Program-made: the position numbers and the translations under genes
Notes under the pieces: model-generated
Database searches by the model: none
What the model was told of the DNA's origin: nothing
What the model saw: the letters and a program-made list of their open reading frames with translations, nothing else
Assembly (NCBI RefSeq): GCF_036323735.1
Contig: NC_086036.1
Location: forward strand, 41,228,550 to 41,292,549
DNA from: Rattus norvegicus
Taxonomy: Eukaryota; Chordata; Mammalia; Rodentia; Muridae
Reading direction: 5' to 3'
Length of the DNA stretch: 64,000 nt
Shown here: positions 8,657-20,175 of the stretch, in pieces
Layout of the letters: every line of letters begins with the position of its first letter
Numbering within the stretch: the first letter of the stretch is position 1

Positions 8657-8751
8657 ACAATATGAACTCTGGAGCCGTAAGCCAAGATAAACTCTTCTGT
8701 AAGTCACTTTTGGTCATGGTGTTTTATCACACCAATAGAAAGTAATTAACA

Positions 8752-9563
8752 GGGTCACTCATTACCTTTGAGTCCATTTCACATTTGGAGAATGTTCAGA
8801 TTTCTCAGGTTGTACTTAAAAAACAAAACAAAACAACAACAGCAAAAACAAAACAACAACCACAAAACTCAATCTCTTGACATCTTAGACTGTAGGATCT
8901 GGGAACCAGACCCTGCCAGTCACTGTCATCTGATTGAGACCTCAGGGAGAGGCTTGTGAAGCATCTGTCAACACCCATCATGTCAGGTAAATGGTTAGTC
9001 AGCACCTTTCTGTACACCATGTTCAGATTCCAACAGGAGTCTGGTGCACACAGTCGGTGGGTGCCACCTGCTCCCAGAGTGCCCTGCTCGTGTGACTTCT
9101 ATGTGATATTCATTTGTTGTCCTCTGGCCCCTCACTGAGGCTCTGAGATCTTCCTAAATCTTTCCTGAGTGTGTTCTTAAAATAGCTAGAGAAAACTTAT
9201 TTTCTGAAATGAAAAAAAATCTGATTTGTGTGACATAAAAATAAATCTTGAATTATCATAGGCCTTCAGTTGTTTGAGTGAGACAGAGCTCATGAGTTTC
9301 TATACCGTATTCTAGAATCATGGAGTTCTCAAATCTCAGAGCCCTACTTATCATTCACTTTTACCTTTGAACAGAAGTTCATATTATAACATTTGAGCAC
9401 AGGAGGAAAAATATAGTAATTTATATGGGCCAAAACGGCTTTGGGTCAATTATTGATTTGGTGAGTGGGGCTGGAATGGTGCTCTTGGGAAATTTTGTTT
9501 ATGCAAAAGACAGGTGAAGGACCTGCAGGTTATAATCTACTTTAATCAGAGGCTTCTGGTACC
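8752..9563. other. No gene recognised
   Basis: Mostly unique sequence, with an A-rich AAAACAAAACAACAAC tract at 8816-8870. Short open frames have no recognisable domains. Confidence 0.5.
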
Positions 9564-9591
9564 AAAAAAAAAAAAAAAAAAAAAAAAAAAA
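9564..9591. repeat. Poly(A) tract, 28 nt
   Basis: An uninterrupted A run. No SINE head or target-site duplication was recognised beside it, so its origin is unclear. Confidence 0.85.
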
Positions 9592-10210
9592 GCAGTGACC
9601 TATAAACCAGCACTTTGTCCCGTTTCCAGGAAAACCAGGCCACAGTTTCTAGCCCTATTTGGTTCCCTGACCTCTCAGCACCAAACTATGCCACAAATTT
9701 CCTTTCAGTAAAGTTAACCCCATGAGTCTATAGAAAAAATAGAAACTTAGTAATAATTCAGATGCACCTTCAGAAGACATCACCCCAAAAGGACCCACTT
9801 AACACTCCTAGAATGTCAAAGCTGTTCAATACCAAGATCACAGCTTGCTAGAACTATCATGGGTATCTTTCTCTCCTTACTATCCTTCTTTAAAAAGAAT
9901 CAGACGATGCTTGTCTTTGAGTTGGGACAATTTCCTTCCTGAGTGGACAATCACAGTGGCCCAAGGCCCAGCCACCATTGACCTTTGACTCTCTGAGGAA
10001 AGCCAAGTAGAAAGTTGACCTGTGTATCAGTGGCTGTGGATGGTGAGTGCAGTTTGCGATCAGTAAGGACAATGTTACACTCCCCTTTGCGGGATTCTCA
10101 AATGCTGTTACCAGGTGAGGGTGGCAAAGAAAAAGTATATTTTAAATGCTATTGTTGTGTATGCTGTGTAAAATAATGATAATAATAATCATAACAATAA
10201 CATCAACAAA
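9592..10210. other. No gene recognised
   Basis: Apparently unique, with an (ATA)n-like AT-rich stretch at 10175-10205. Confidence 0.5.
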
Positions 10211-10690
10211 ATGTGGTGCTTTGAATATGCTTGGCCCAAAGAATGACACTATTAGAAAGTCTGGCCTTGTTGGAAGAAGTATGTCACTTTGGGGGTGGGC
10301 AATGAGACCCTCCTCCTAACCACACAGGAACTAGTCTTCTTCTAGTGTCCTTGAGATGAAGATGTAGAACTCTCAGCTCCTCCTGCACCATGCCTGCCTG
10401 GATGCTTCTGCCTAAATGATAATGGATTGAACCTCTGAACAAGCCCCAATTAAATGTTGTACATATAAAAGTTGCCTTGGGGGCTGGAGAGATGACTCAG
10501 TGGTGAAGAGCACTGACTGCTCTTCCAGAGGTCCTGAGTTCAATTCTCAGCAACCACATGGTGGCTCACAACCATCTGTAATGGGATCTGATGCCCTCTT
10601 CTGGTGTATCTGAAGAGAGCTACAGTGTACTCACATATTCAAGTGGGGTTGCCATGGTCATGGTGTCTGTTCACAGCAGTAAAACCCTAA
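10211..10690 (+). mobile_element. Rodent LTR-like repeat interrupted by a B2
   Basis: It contains TGCTTTGAATATGCTTGGCC, GGCCTTGTTGGAAGAAG, CAGCTCCTCCTGCACCATGC and CAATTAAATGTTG. After the B2 it continues with TCATGGTGTCTGTTCACAGC and ends at AAAACCCTAAGACA. The organisation matches the MaLR-like LTRs at 8089 and 26280. Confidence 0.6.
10479..10640 (+). mobile_element. B2 SINE inside the LTR-like repeat
   Basis: GGGGCTGGAGAGATGACTCAG through CAACCATCTGTAATGGG to TACAGTGTACTCACATATTC. The tail is short. GTTGCC occurs on both sides, a weak trace of the duplication. Confidence 0.92.
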
Positions 10691-10693
10691 GAC

Positions 10694-10753
<60 letters not shown>

Positions 10754-10754
10754 A
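10694..10754. repeat. Compound (AAT)n-(ATG)n microsatellite
   Basis: About ten AAT/ATA units run directly into about nine GAT/ATG units, just after the LTR-like repeat end. The poly-Met open frame across it is an artefact. Confidence 0.95.
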
Positions 10755-10872
10755 CATTTTCATACATGTATACAATTCATTTCAACCATATTCCCCTGCT
10801 TCCAGTCTATTTTACTCTTTCCCCTCCAACTGGCAGCTCCTCCTCTAAAATGGTCCCTTTTTCCCATTAAAA
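10755..10872 (-). mobile_element. Possible rodent L1 3' UTR fragment
   Basis: TTTTCATACATGTATACAATTC followed by a pyrimidine-rich run resembles a reverse-complement rodent L1-type 3' end that I recall as common. It is short and diverged. Confidence 0.35.
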
Positions 10873-10874
10873 TG

Positions 10875-10875
<1 letters not shown>

Positions 10876-10930
<55 letters not shown>

Positions 10931-10935
10931 CTTTA
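10876..10935. repeat. (CT)n microsatellite
   Basis: Nearly pure CT dinucleotide for about 50 bp, ending in TTTCTTTCTTT. Confidence 0.95.
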
Positions 10936-11243
10936 AAATAGGTTTTCACATAAGAGAAAAGGGGTTGCTTTGGGTTTTGTTGTTATTTTTTTCTTCTGAG
11001 ACTGGCTTACTTTTGGATAATATGGCACCCATTTTCTTATAAATAACATAGTTATTCTTTATTAATAAATATATTTTATTGTGTACATAGCATTGCATAT
11101 TTGCTTTATGTATTTATTGAGTTTTAATGCGACTGATCAAAAACACTTTAATGCAAACTTTATTAGCTGGCAACATAACCCTAAATAATCCAAAGAATGT
11201 TTTCCTAAGTGGATCACAGCAAAACAAAAATTTTAAAAAATAA
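10936..11243. other. No gene recognised
   Basis: AT-rich sequence without a credible frame. Confidence 0.5.
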
Positions 11244-11390
11244 TCAAGTCAGGTGTGGTGGCACATACCATTAATTCTAGCGCTCAGAAGCAGAGGCAGG
11301 TGAATCTCTGTGAGCTTGAGGTTGGCATGATCTGTGCAGTGAGCTCCAGGGCAGCCAGAACTACACAATGAGGCTCTGTTTCAAAAAGCA
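11244..11390 (+). mobile_element. B1 SINE
   Basis: TCAGGTGTGGTGGCACATACC, GCAGAGGCAGGTGAATCTC and GAGCTCCAGGGCAGCCAGAAC, with an A-rich tail. Moderately diverged. Confidence 0.9.
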
Positions 11391-11689
11391 AAGAAAAATA
11401 AATATAATATATAAAAACAATCAGTTCTTATTAACTGAGAAACATGAGCTGATCATGTTTCTGTTTAAGGTGTGTTTAGTAGTTTTACATGTGTTCCTTT
11501 AGACCTGACAATCTTGTGAACATGCTTCTGGGCTGTTTGACTTTATTTGTGATTCCTCCCATTCTTCTCTGTCACTAACCCCTTGAACAAGGACAGCTCT
11601 GTTTCTTGCAGACTGGCAAGAAGACCATTCTTCAGGGATGTGGCTCCAGCATGGAGAAGCCTTACAGAGCCACAGCTATTCTTTAACAT

Positions 11690-11850
11690 CTGGATCACCA
11701 TGTGTGTGCCTGGTACCCACAGAGGCCCGAAGAGGAGATCAGATCCCCTGGGACTGAAATTACACACAGTTGTGAGCTGGGAATCAAATTTTGGTCATTT
11801 GGTAGGGGAGCCAGTACTCTTAACTGCTGAGCCATCTCTCCAGCCCCCCT
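11690..11850 (-). mobile_element. B3-type SINE
   Basis: The reverse complement of a B2-like head, CTGAGCCATCTCTCCAGCC, is joined to GGCCCGAAGAGGAGATCAGATCCCCTGGGACTG, a B3-family body. It is diverged. Confidence 0.82.
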
Positions 11851-11883
11851 TTAATTGTAATGATAGTTACTAGGTCCACTCTT

Positions 11884-12069
11884 TTTTTTTTTTAAGATTT
11901 ATTTATTCTATAAGTACACTTGTTGGGTTTTTTTTTCAGACACACCAGAAGAGGGCATCAGATCTCATTACAGATGGTTGTGAGCCAGCATGTGGTTGCT
12001 GGGATTTGAACTCAGGACCTCTGGAAGATCAGTCAGTGCTCTTAACCACTGAGCCATCTCCCCAGCCCC
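11884..12069 (-). mobile_element. B2 SINE with 15-bp TSD
   Basis: It begins with poly(T) and AAGATTTATTTATT, then CACACCAGAAGAGGGCATC, and ends AACCACTGAGCCATCTCC. ACTAGGTCCACTCTT is duplicated exactly at 11869-11883 and 12070-12084. Confidence 0.96.
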
Positions 12070-12084
12070 ACTAGGTCCACTCTT

Positions 12085-13690
12085 AACAGAAGTTTAATCC
12101 TTAGTTTGAGAACGCATTCTTAGTGGATGGTTGATCCAGCTACTGTACCACGCCCTTCCTCACATTTAAACACAAATGCACAAAGTTCACACGTATGTGC
12201 ACATGTTCATACGGCTACTCCAGACACTTAAAATTATGAGATGACAGCAGCCTGTGACTCTTGAACTTTATTACTTCCACCATTGAAGCAGCTTTTGCAA
12301 ATATTATTTGTGGGTTTTTTTGTTTATTTATCCTAGAGACTCTTTCTTATATGTGCTACATGTACTATGTAAATGTGCTTTTATACAACTATTTGTTTTA
12401 TGTGTGCATATTCAATTTTATATTTAATAAATAGCTTAAAGATACCGCATAACACACACAGATATTCTTCTTGGTGGGTGTATAGTATATGCCATAATAG
12501 GAAAGCTGAGAGCCTCTCAGTTACACTTATTACACCTTTCATTGGTCTCATATAATTGTCAACTGACGAGTAATTATAGATATAAAATTATCATGGTAAT
12601 CCATCATATTATCCAAACTTGCTATAGAAAGTTCTGCTGAGGTGACTGATTGGTACTTTCCTGAAAGGGAAGTATTTTTGTTTGGTTGGCAGTTCCCTCT
12701 TGTTTTAAAGCCTGTTTTTAAAAGACAAATCTAAAACTCTTCCCCAGTCTTTTTCCTCCTCTTGATAACTGATGTTTATTTGAAATCTTTCTACATGGTT
12801 TGTTTTGTGTCTTTTCTCTTTTTTAGTCAGAGCTGGGTGAGCAGATGATTTGAGATTCTGAAGGTCTAGTTTCCAGAAGGGTGGGGTAAAGAAGCCATTA
12901 ACAGCTTGAAGATGCTGGCCTAAGAAAGCCCACCCTTGGCATTAACATATGGCTGAATGAGTCTGCTCTTCTAATCCATTTCTTGAAGTTGGCACTTGCA
13001 AGGTTACTTGGTACCTACTTGCAGCCACAGCGGGCTCTCTCAGAAACTGGGTGAGTGAAAGCCTCGGCCTTACCCTTGTCTCAGTCCCATCCACCAACAA
13101 TGGACGACCCACAAAGGTTCTTTCATGAATGCAGATATGGTGACAAGCAGAAGTTAGGAGTGAGTCTAGCACTTCTGCTGCTACCAAGCCCCTCACACCT
13201 GTATCACCAGAGAAGGGTCCTGAAAGCCAAAGTCTCAACATCCAGTAGCTCTTCCTTGAAAGCACTGGCAATGACAATGTCAAGCAGTGGCAGGGATAGT
13301 CAGTTGTCCATGAGATAACACATTCCCCTTTCCCAGGCCCGGTAGCTTTGTGGATGAGGTCAGGGAGGGCCACTGTTCTTTCCAGGCATGTAGGTGTCCT
13401 GGGCGTTTGTAGGCTGTAATTTAAGAAGGATAATTTTATCAGAGTAGATGAGTGAGAATAACCTCTGACCCAGAGAGATTAAAAGGCTAGTCTTTCGGCT
13501 GGGTATTGACACACAGGCTAATCTTTACCAAAAGCAGGCCCTCCTTCAGCCCAGGTCTCTGATTGGCTCTACAGGACAGATGTGTCTTTCCTACCCTTTA
13601 CCTACATGAACTTCACATAAATAAGTCATGGATCTCGTTTAACTACTAAAGTTTCCGGGTATAGCTGTTTTATCAACTAGCATCTGTTAA
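12085..13690. other. No gene recognised
   Basis: About 1.6 kb of apparently unique sequence. A 143-codon minus frame (12942-13373) overlaps an 87-codon plus frame. Neither shows recognisable domains or splice context that I can defend. Confidence 0.5.
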
Positions 13691-13699
13691 CTTGCAGAC

Positions 13700-13925
13700 A
13701 CCTACCACAGAAAAATCTAATGTAGGGGAATATACCAAAGGAAGTCAGTTACAGCATTGTTTATTCTAAGGGAAAACATGGAATAGATTACTCATACAAT
13801 GAAACACTACACAACAGTTAGAAACAATATATTAATGTGGATATACCCTCAGAACAAAGTAGAACAGGTGAGTCATAGAGGATGAGCGGAGGATTTGAAA
13901 AACTCAAAAACTTTCAACAAAACAT
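13700..13925 (+). mobile_element. Possible ancient L1 3'-end relic
   Basis: GGAATAGATTACTCATACAATGAAACACTACACAACAGTTAG, then a TGTGGATATA-type phrase, resembles the end of ORF2 and the 3' UTR of old mammalian L1s. It is heavily decayed and the call is tentative. Confidence 0.35.
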
Positions 13926-14179
13926 TTGTATGAACATATAGCCATTATAGCAAGATTACCAAAAATATCTATGAGCACTGCTTACCACCAGGAAGAAGAG
14001 AAAAGCAAAATAATGTGAGGCTGAGATTAGTAGAAACTTTAATTATAAAATAACTGAGAAATTATTTCTCTACCAGGAGAAATGAGTCAATTCAAACCAG
14101 ATTAGATCATATTAAATGTAGGCTTATTGGGAAGCTGCTTTCCAGGGAGTTCACTGGGCCCAAAGACTGAGGCCAGGGA
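13926..14179. other. No gene recognised
   Basis: Apparently unique AT-rich sequence. Confidence 0.5.
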
Positions 14180-14300
14180 AGTAACCATGGAAAGAGCAAG
14201 AGGTGGGAAGAGGAAGAGAGAAAGAGCTGACAGAGCGAGGGTGAGGGTGGGGGTGAGAGACAGAGACAGAAAAGGGGGGGTAGAGGGGAGACAAAAATGT
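14180..14300. repeat. Purine-rich low-complexity tract
   Basis: GA-rich with GGGTGAGGGTGGGGGTGAGAG and a GGGGGGG run. It is a possible triplex or G-quadruplex former. Confidence 0.75.
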
Positions 14301-15269
14301 CTGGATTATATAGAGATAGGGAAGAGCCTCTGGAGGAAGGCCTAGCCCTTAGACTGGAAAGTTCAGAGTTGGAGGCAAGGTGTGCCAGGTAGGGACTGAG
14401 GGAGGTTGGGAGAACCTGGAGGCCAGGCCTGCTTTGGTACATAAAATATGCACCCCGGTCCCTTGTCCCAGGGGCTCTGAGACCAAACGATAACTTTTAT
14501 TCATGTTCACACTTGATTTTTAATTCATTGGTGAAGGTTCCATGAAGATGTTTTTCACTATGGTGAAAAAAGCTTTCTTCGGTGGCAATGCTCCATTCCC
14601 ACAGAGACTCACTGCAAAAGTAGCAGCACTCGTGCTGAGTGTCTTCGCTGAGAATGGTCAAAAGGAGCCCATTCAATGCCCTGGAGTACGTCCAAAGCAA
14701 GCCACTTTCCTCTTGGGAAAAAGTCAAATGGACCTTGGCACCCACTTGATTCACATTTAGGTTTAAATGACATTTCTCAACTGGAAGAGGCCCTGGTGAA
14801 GTGAGTGGGTGCTTCTGGTCTGCAGGATCGGGTAACACTCAAGCCAAATCTCCCAATAGGCCTGCTCACTGGAAGAGCCTTGGGTAAACTTCTTAACTTG
14901 CTATGCCCCCTTGAATTTCACACTTGTCTAGACAGGTCACTTGTAAGATTTAAATGACGAAACTGCAGAGCCCAACAAACATCTAGCAAACAATGCTCTC
15001 ATGAACGAACATTGTGTATTACATGCCATTTTTCTCAGAATTCAATAAACTCTCCCATTTGTAAAGTCAATCTAATACCTTTCATGTGTATGAAGTGCAC
15101 ATGTTTTGTCTAAATATAACCATATTTCTAGTATAATAGATCTATGTGGTAACCCATTAAGTGGGTAAAGTCCGGAAGACTCTGAATTGTTTAGATTTGT
15201 AATTCTGCTGTGGGATATTTGTTTTATTCCCAGTGCGAAGGGAAATTTTAATTGAACTTGTTTCTTATG
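14301..15269. other. No gene recognised
   Basis: Apparently unique. The overlapping 113- and 72-codon frames near 14500-14840 have no recognisable domains. Confidence 0.5.
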
Positions 15270-15360
15270 TTTTGCAAGGCAGGAGACTAAACCCACCCAC
15301 CCAACCTCACCCTAACTAGGCAAGCACTTTCCCACCGGGGCTGCATGTCCAGCCCATAGA
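15270..15360 (-). mobile_element. Diverged ID/B4-like SINE
   Basis: ACTAGGCAAGCACTTTCCCACC then GGGGCTGCATGTCCAGCCC is a decayed reverse-complement ID-type head. Confidence 0.6.
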
Positions 15361-15594
15361 GCTTCTGGTCCAGGTTATTCCAAGGGCAACTGGTGATTAT
15401 AGATTGATGTTTACGAAGCTATTGGATTGCTCCTCTTGGTTACAGGGTTACTTTCCTTGTCTGGCTTTATATATTAAGAACTTTTTGAATGGTTCAAAAC
15501 ATGAAACATTTTGATTCAAACGTGAATTGAAAGTTCAGAGTGGTTTCCGTTGTTTTCAGAAAGGCTATGTTGCCTAACTTGTGTGTTCATTTGG

Positions 15595-15705
15595 GCTTTT
15601 AGACAGAGTCACACTACCTAGCCCAGCTGGCCTTGAACTATCAATTGAGCCATCAGTCTCCCGAGTGTTGGAATTGCTGCTGTGTGCCACCACGTCTGCT
15701 CTCTT
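15595..15705 (-). mobile_element. B1 SINE, diverged
   Basis: AGACAGAGTCACACTACCTAG, GCTGGCCTTGAACTATC, TCCCGAGTGTTGGAATTGC and GTGTGCCACCACGTC are reverse-complement B1 words. Confidence 0.82.
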
Positions 15706-17346
15706 TTGATTCTGATCTTTCAGATGCTGAGGAGGATAACTGTAACGAGGTGGCCTCAGCACTCAGGGGAATTCCCCTGGTCTGCTGCCCTTACGTGGTT
15801 TGTGAAAATTAATGAGGAAGAATATTATTTCCCATTAATATGAACTCCTATAGGCTTCCCAAGCAGGTTATCTAAGTGGCACTGGATTAGAGCCATGTAT
15901 GCAAATGGGTTTAGAAAGCATATGCTAATTAATCATGTCTGTCTAGCAGAGCCATCTGTCACCTTTCCAAACCCCAGACTTTCAAGTGACAGCTTCCTTT
16001 AGCTGTAGGATAAGAAGTTTGCTGGCTCATTCGTGTATTGAACAACTGTTGAGTAACTGCCTATCATGTCTGGGTAGAAGGTCCAGGTAGCACAGAACTT
16101 ATGCACTGGTGATGGGAGAAGCAGACAGTTACCAAGCAAGCAAATTAATAGACAAGATACTTTTCATTTGTTTTGAGGCTGTGAATAAAATAAGATAGGC
16201 GATATGATGGAGACTGGAGTAAGTGTGCCCTTGAGAAAGCCTGGCTAGGGCTAGCCTTGTGATCTGAGATCCAGCATAGATCACAGGCAGCCCTGTGAAG
16301 ATGTGGGGTCACAATGGGCCAGGAAGAGAAGGAAGCAGGTACACATTCTCTGGGATACATTCATACTCAGGGCACCCTGGGAACAAAAGACGCCTTCTGT
16401 GGTGACCCACTAAGGGAGGGTGAAAAATGGAAGGTTTGAAGTCAGTAGTGTAGACAGAGCAGAACCAAGGAACTTGGCACCTATGCAACAAAGGAGAAGC
16501 TATTAGGTGATTTTTCTCAAGATCACTCTTTATGCTGTGTGGAGAATAGATCAATTTTATGCCAATGATTGGGCAGCATTGACTCATCTTCCTAGGTCAG
16601 TGAAATGGTTGTTATTTTCATTTTCCCTTGCAAACTCAGATTAGCATATGACATCTCTTGTTACTTTTCCTCATCTACAGATTTGACTTCTAGAAATAGC
16701 AAGGCCTTTTTAGGCAATCCCTATGCCTGGAGAATATACCCACAGTGGCCTAAATGGACAATGGGCCCTTTGTCTCCTGCTTTCCTAGAAAACAAGTTTG
16801 TTGTTAGACTTGGAAAAGTCTCATTTCAACCATGTCAAATACCAAACGTTTTTGATAAGTTGACTCTACACAATCCATCACAGTGACTCTACAGTTTTCT
16901 CTCAAAGTAGAAAACTCTTTTCTACCAGGCTGATGACCTCATGACACAAGTGAGAGGCTTCAGAACTATGGCCAAAGAAAAGAGTATTACATGTGAGTTG
17001 CATCAGTAGATGGAAATGTCTGTTCTTCAAGATGTCAAGGTGACCTCTAAACTTAACAAGGACAACAGTCAACACTGACTGTAGTCAGTCTGCTTAGGCT
17101 AGCCAAGCACTCACCTAAATCAGATTTCGGTGGATGTTTTCTGTGAATGCACTCATGTTGGGAGCCATACGGTCTCCGTCGTAACTACTCAGTTTTGCTA
17201 CACATAGAAAAGAAGCCAGGCATTATTCCAACAAGACCTGTTTTCCAGAACCCCATAGGGGATGGGGTTGATTTGGCCCCATAAGCTACAGACTCCTGGT
17301 CTGCCTAGCTGGAGAATGTTAACTTGTTTGGCAGCTGGATGGTCCG
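15706..17346. other. No gene recognised
   Basis: About 1.6 kb without a nameable repeat or convincing gene. The open frames of 71-93 codons lack domains. Confidence 0.5.
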
Positions 17347-17465
17347 GTTATCGCTACCCTAATTTCACAGGTGAAGATCCTGAGGCAGAGAGTAGTGAAA
17401 CTGGCCTCAGATAGTGGGCCACACACAGTGCAGAGCTGAGGGGCTACCCACACAGAGGCTCCAGG
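17347..17465 (-). mobile_element. MIR-like SINE
   Basis: TTTCACAGGTGAAGATCCTGAGGCAGAGAG, then GGGCCACACACAGTGCAGAGCTG, matches the reverse complement of the MIR 3' half in order and spacing. It is ancient and diverged. Confidence 0.6.
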
Positions 17466-19040
17466 AACTGGGCCAGGGCCAGACCTTGCTTGTTGCTCTG
17501 TAGACTGCAATGACAATTTTACAACTTATCTGGTTTCTTTATCTATAAAAACGCCTAGTACACGATTGCTATTGAGAAGTGAGCCAGCAGTAACTCTTCT
17601 GTGGATCACTCTATGTTTCATAGTCCTTTGGACACTCGGAGTCTCAGGACTACTGGGGGCACCTGTGACTTGGGTTGTGATGGCTTTGGCCATTATAGAA
17701 GTGATATTGTTAGCCTAAGAACTTTTTGTTTATGTTTCCCCTCTGCTTTTCCCTGCAGTTATTTCAAGGGCCGAATGGAAGGGAAAGAGAAGTGTGAATA
17801 ATGGAAAATATAGGGGATAACAGAAGTTCTGTGACAGAGTATGCAATGTGAAAAATGTGTGTCATTGTTTTCTTTCTCTAAAAACATGAATATTTTAATA
17901 GCCATGCTGGAAAACTGTTAGCTTAGAGCAAATCGGATGGCTAAAGATCATGTAAACCTTTCCACATTCTTCCTCTGCTGAACATGCTCTATGTGGTTGA
18001 TCTTTACAGATGTTCATCCTTTACATGTTTGTCCTTCTATTTCCATGAGAATGGAATCATTTCCATTGCTCTTCAGGCGTATCCAGACTATGTTTCTCTT
18101 CCTTTTGTAAATAGATGTCATTTGAAACCAACAGATTCCCCCAGCATTTTGTAGCTTAAGAGCAGAGGATACAAGCTCTTACTAGATTACCAAGAACATA
18201 TCTGAAAAAGCACACAAAAGCTCAGTTCCTATGCCCTATTTTTCTTTACATAGGTATATATAGAGATGAAAAGACCAAATCACAGAAACTCGACCCCCCC
18301 TTAAAGTGCTTTGAACTACAGCAAGTTTCTCTATATAAGAAGCAAATAGAAATGAGAACAGAGGGTGACACATTTTCAATGTGTCAGAAGGGAAGAATCC
18401 ATAGTGGCAATATTTATAACTTGAGAACTCATTGTGTGCTAGACACTGAAGTGGGTGCTGTGGGAGTTAGACAATTTAAGATGAGAAATAGAATGCCTTC
18501 CCAACGTTTTCTGGATAGCTGTAAGACAAGTGGACTGTGCATGAAGAAAATGGAACACTATAGCCTTAAAGGGGGCATGGGTAAGCATCCTCACCAAAGA
18601 CCCAGGGAATGTGAGAAAAGGAAGGCCTAGAACAGGTGGATGGGCAGGGGACCAGGGAGTGCTGTGAAAAGCCATCTTTCAGGCATGGCATGGCTAATGC
18701 TCATAAGTTTCTACCACTAGCTTAGGAATTATTGGTAGTCAATGACTCCTGGCAAAGGAAGTTGGCCATTGGTAGGTTGCCTGTGCTTTGGTGGATATCC
18801 CCACTCCTCAATCATAAAAGATAAAAGCACCATTAATTAGACTTAGAAGTGCATTATTGAACAAGAAGGAAGAGGAAAAGGAAAAGAAGAGGATAGGGTT
18901 AATATGATCAAAATGTGACTATGTGTGAAATCATTAAAGAAAAAAATTACACATCCTATGTGTATGAAGCTGGAGAGACCCAGAATGGCAGTTCTTACTG
19001 ATAATTGTAGATATGGGGCCCATCACTTGTCAGGGAAGTT
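17466..19040. other. No gene recognised
   Basis: About 1.6 kb, apparently unique. Near 18420-18480 the phrase TGTGTGCTAGACACTGAAG resembles a further MIR trace, too weak to call. Confidence 0.5.
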
Positions 19041-19165
19041 GGAGTCCATTCCTCACTGGATCCTCACAACAACTCTGCGAGATGCTGTCTGCATTTCTAC
19101 TTTACACATGAAAAATTGAGGATCAGTTAAAAGACACCATACCATTTGGCACAAGCTAATTTTCC
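19041..19165 (-). mobile_element. MIR-like SINE
   Basis: GATCCTCACAACAACTCTGCGAGATG, then TACTTTACACATGAAAAATTGAGGATCAG, follows the reverse-complement MIR order (CCTCACAACAACCC..., then ...TTTTACAGATGAGGAAACTGAGG). Confidence 0.65.
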
Positions 19166-19754
19166 ATGTTCACTGAAAACACCAATCCCATCTACACTAT
19201 GTTTCCAGCCCTGAGGATGAAAGGGGCAGGTCTCTGTTCCACAAATGTGCAGCTCAAGGCAGGACACAGATGGGGCATTTGGTATGCTCTGGCTAGGTGT
19301 GCCACTGTAGAAGCCACTGCATATTGAGCTGAGGCTTGGGAAGTAGAAATTAGAACCCAGATCTGTCCACACCAGAAAGTGTCCCTCTCAGTTGTTTTAC
19401 ACTCATAATTTGACCATGAAACCAATTTTCAGAAATTTTACAGTAGGAAAAAAATAAAAGAGGAGAAAAAGAGATGTTTTGAACAGGGTAGGGAAGAATT
19501 TATCCCACTCTCTCTGCTTGTCTCCCCTGAAGGGATCATACTTAAATGTTTCTCGGCATTGCCCTGCAGCAGCTAGTCTTTTTCTTTGACCCAAAATGTA
19601 CACATTACTCTGGCCGCAGTGGGATGAAAGTCCTGTTGGGAAGACAAGTGACGTCAAGATGAAGGAAGTTATATGGCAACTACTTGGGCATAGTCCTTAG
19701 ATGCCCTAGAAACCCAAGGATCCCATACTGAGAGGGGAATGTCAAAATTTAGTT
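19166..19754. other. No gene recognised
   Basis: Apparently unique sequence. Short open frames lack recognisable domains. Confidence 0.5.
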
Positions 19755-19824
19755 TTCTTTTCTAGCACTATGAATTGAACCTAGGGTTTAGTACATGGTA
19801 TATAAGTATTCTACTGGGGAATTC
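19755..19824 (-). mobile_element. Diverged ID/B4-like fragment
   Basis: TAGCACTATGAATTGAACCTAGGGTTTAGTACATG, then GTATTCTACTGGGGA, recalls a decayed reverse-complement ID/B4 head. Confidence 0.5.
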
Positions 19825-19884
19825 CTTCTTAGTCTTTGTGGTTGCATGCATATGTATATAATTTTACTTGTAAATGCACATAAC

Positions 19885-20066
19885 TGCATATAAATGTATG
19901 TGCACTGTACATGTGCAGAAGCCCTTGGAGGTCAGAAAGGGTGTTGGATTCCCTGGAACTGGAGTTATAGGTGGTTATAAACTGCCGATGTGGGTTCTGG
20001 AAACCTAACTCAGTCCTCAAGAGCAGCAAGTGTTATTACTAAGTCATCTTTTTAACTCCCAGCCCT
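19885..20066 (-). mobile_element. B3-type SINE
   Basis: GGAGGTCAGAAAGGGTGTTGG, CTGGAACTGGAGTTATAGGTG, GATGTGGGTTCTGG and AGTCATCTTTTTAACTCCCAGCCC follow the B3 reverse complement. Confidence 0.82.
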
Positions 20067-20069
20067 TGG

Positions 20070-20175
20070 GTATTTTTTTGAGAAAAGATTGCACTTGTAG
20101 CCCAACTTGACCTCAAACTCAAAATCCTCTTGGCCCAGCTTCCTGAATTCAGGGAGTAAAAAATGGCACACCAAT
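20070..20175 (-). mobile_element. B1-type SINE, strongly diverged
   Basis: TTTTTTTGAGAAAAGATTGC, GTAGCCCAACTTGACCTCAAACTC and CCTCTTGGCCCAGCTTCCTGAATT keep the reverse-complement B1 order. Confidence 0.6.

Larger units (their letters stand above)
8089..8751 (+). mobile_element. MaLR-type solo LTR, interrupted by a B2
   Basis: It starts TGTAGTTTGAATGAGAAAT and ends TAATTAACA, giving TG...CA termini. Inside are GGGACAGGCTTTGAGG, GATAAACTCTTCTGTAAG and TCATGGTGTTTTATCAC, typical of rodent ERVL-MaLR (MT/ORR1-like) LTRs. A B2 at 8149-8330 splits the left part. A (CCA)n-containing segment of 80 bp is duplicated (8571-8596 matches 8651-8676). Confidence 0.65.

Noticed and set aside
9514..9600. Poly(A) at 9564-9591 as the tail of a retrocopy
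   Set aside because: No target-site duplication and no recognisable retroposed body upstream.
12942..13373. 143-codon minus-strand frame as a host exon
   Set aside because: No recognisable domain, no codon-bias evidence, opposed by another open frame, and no convincing flanking splice sites.
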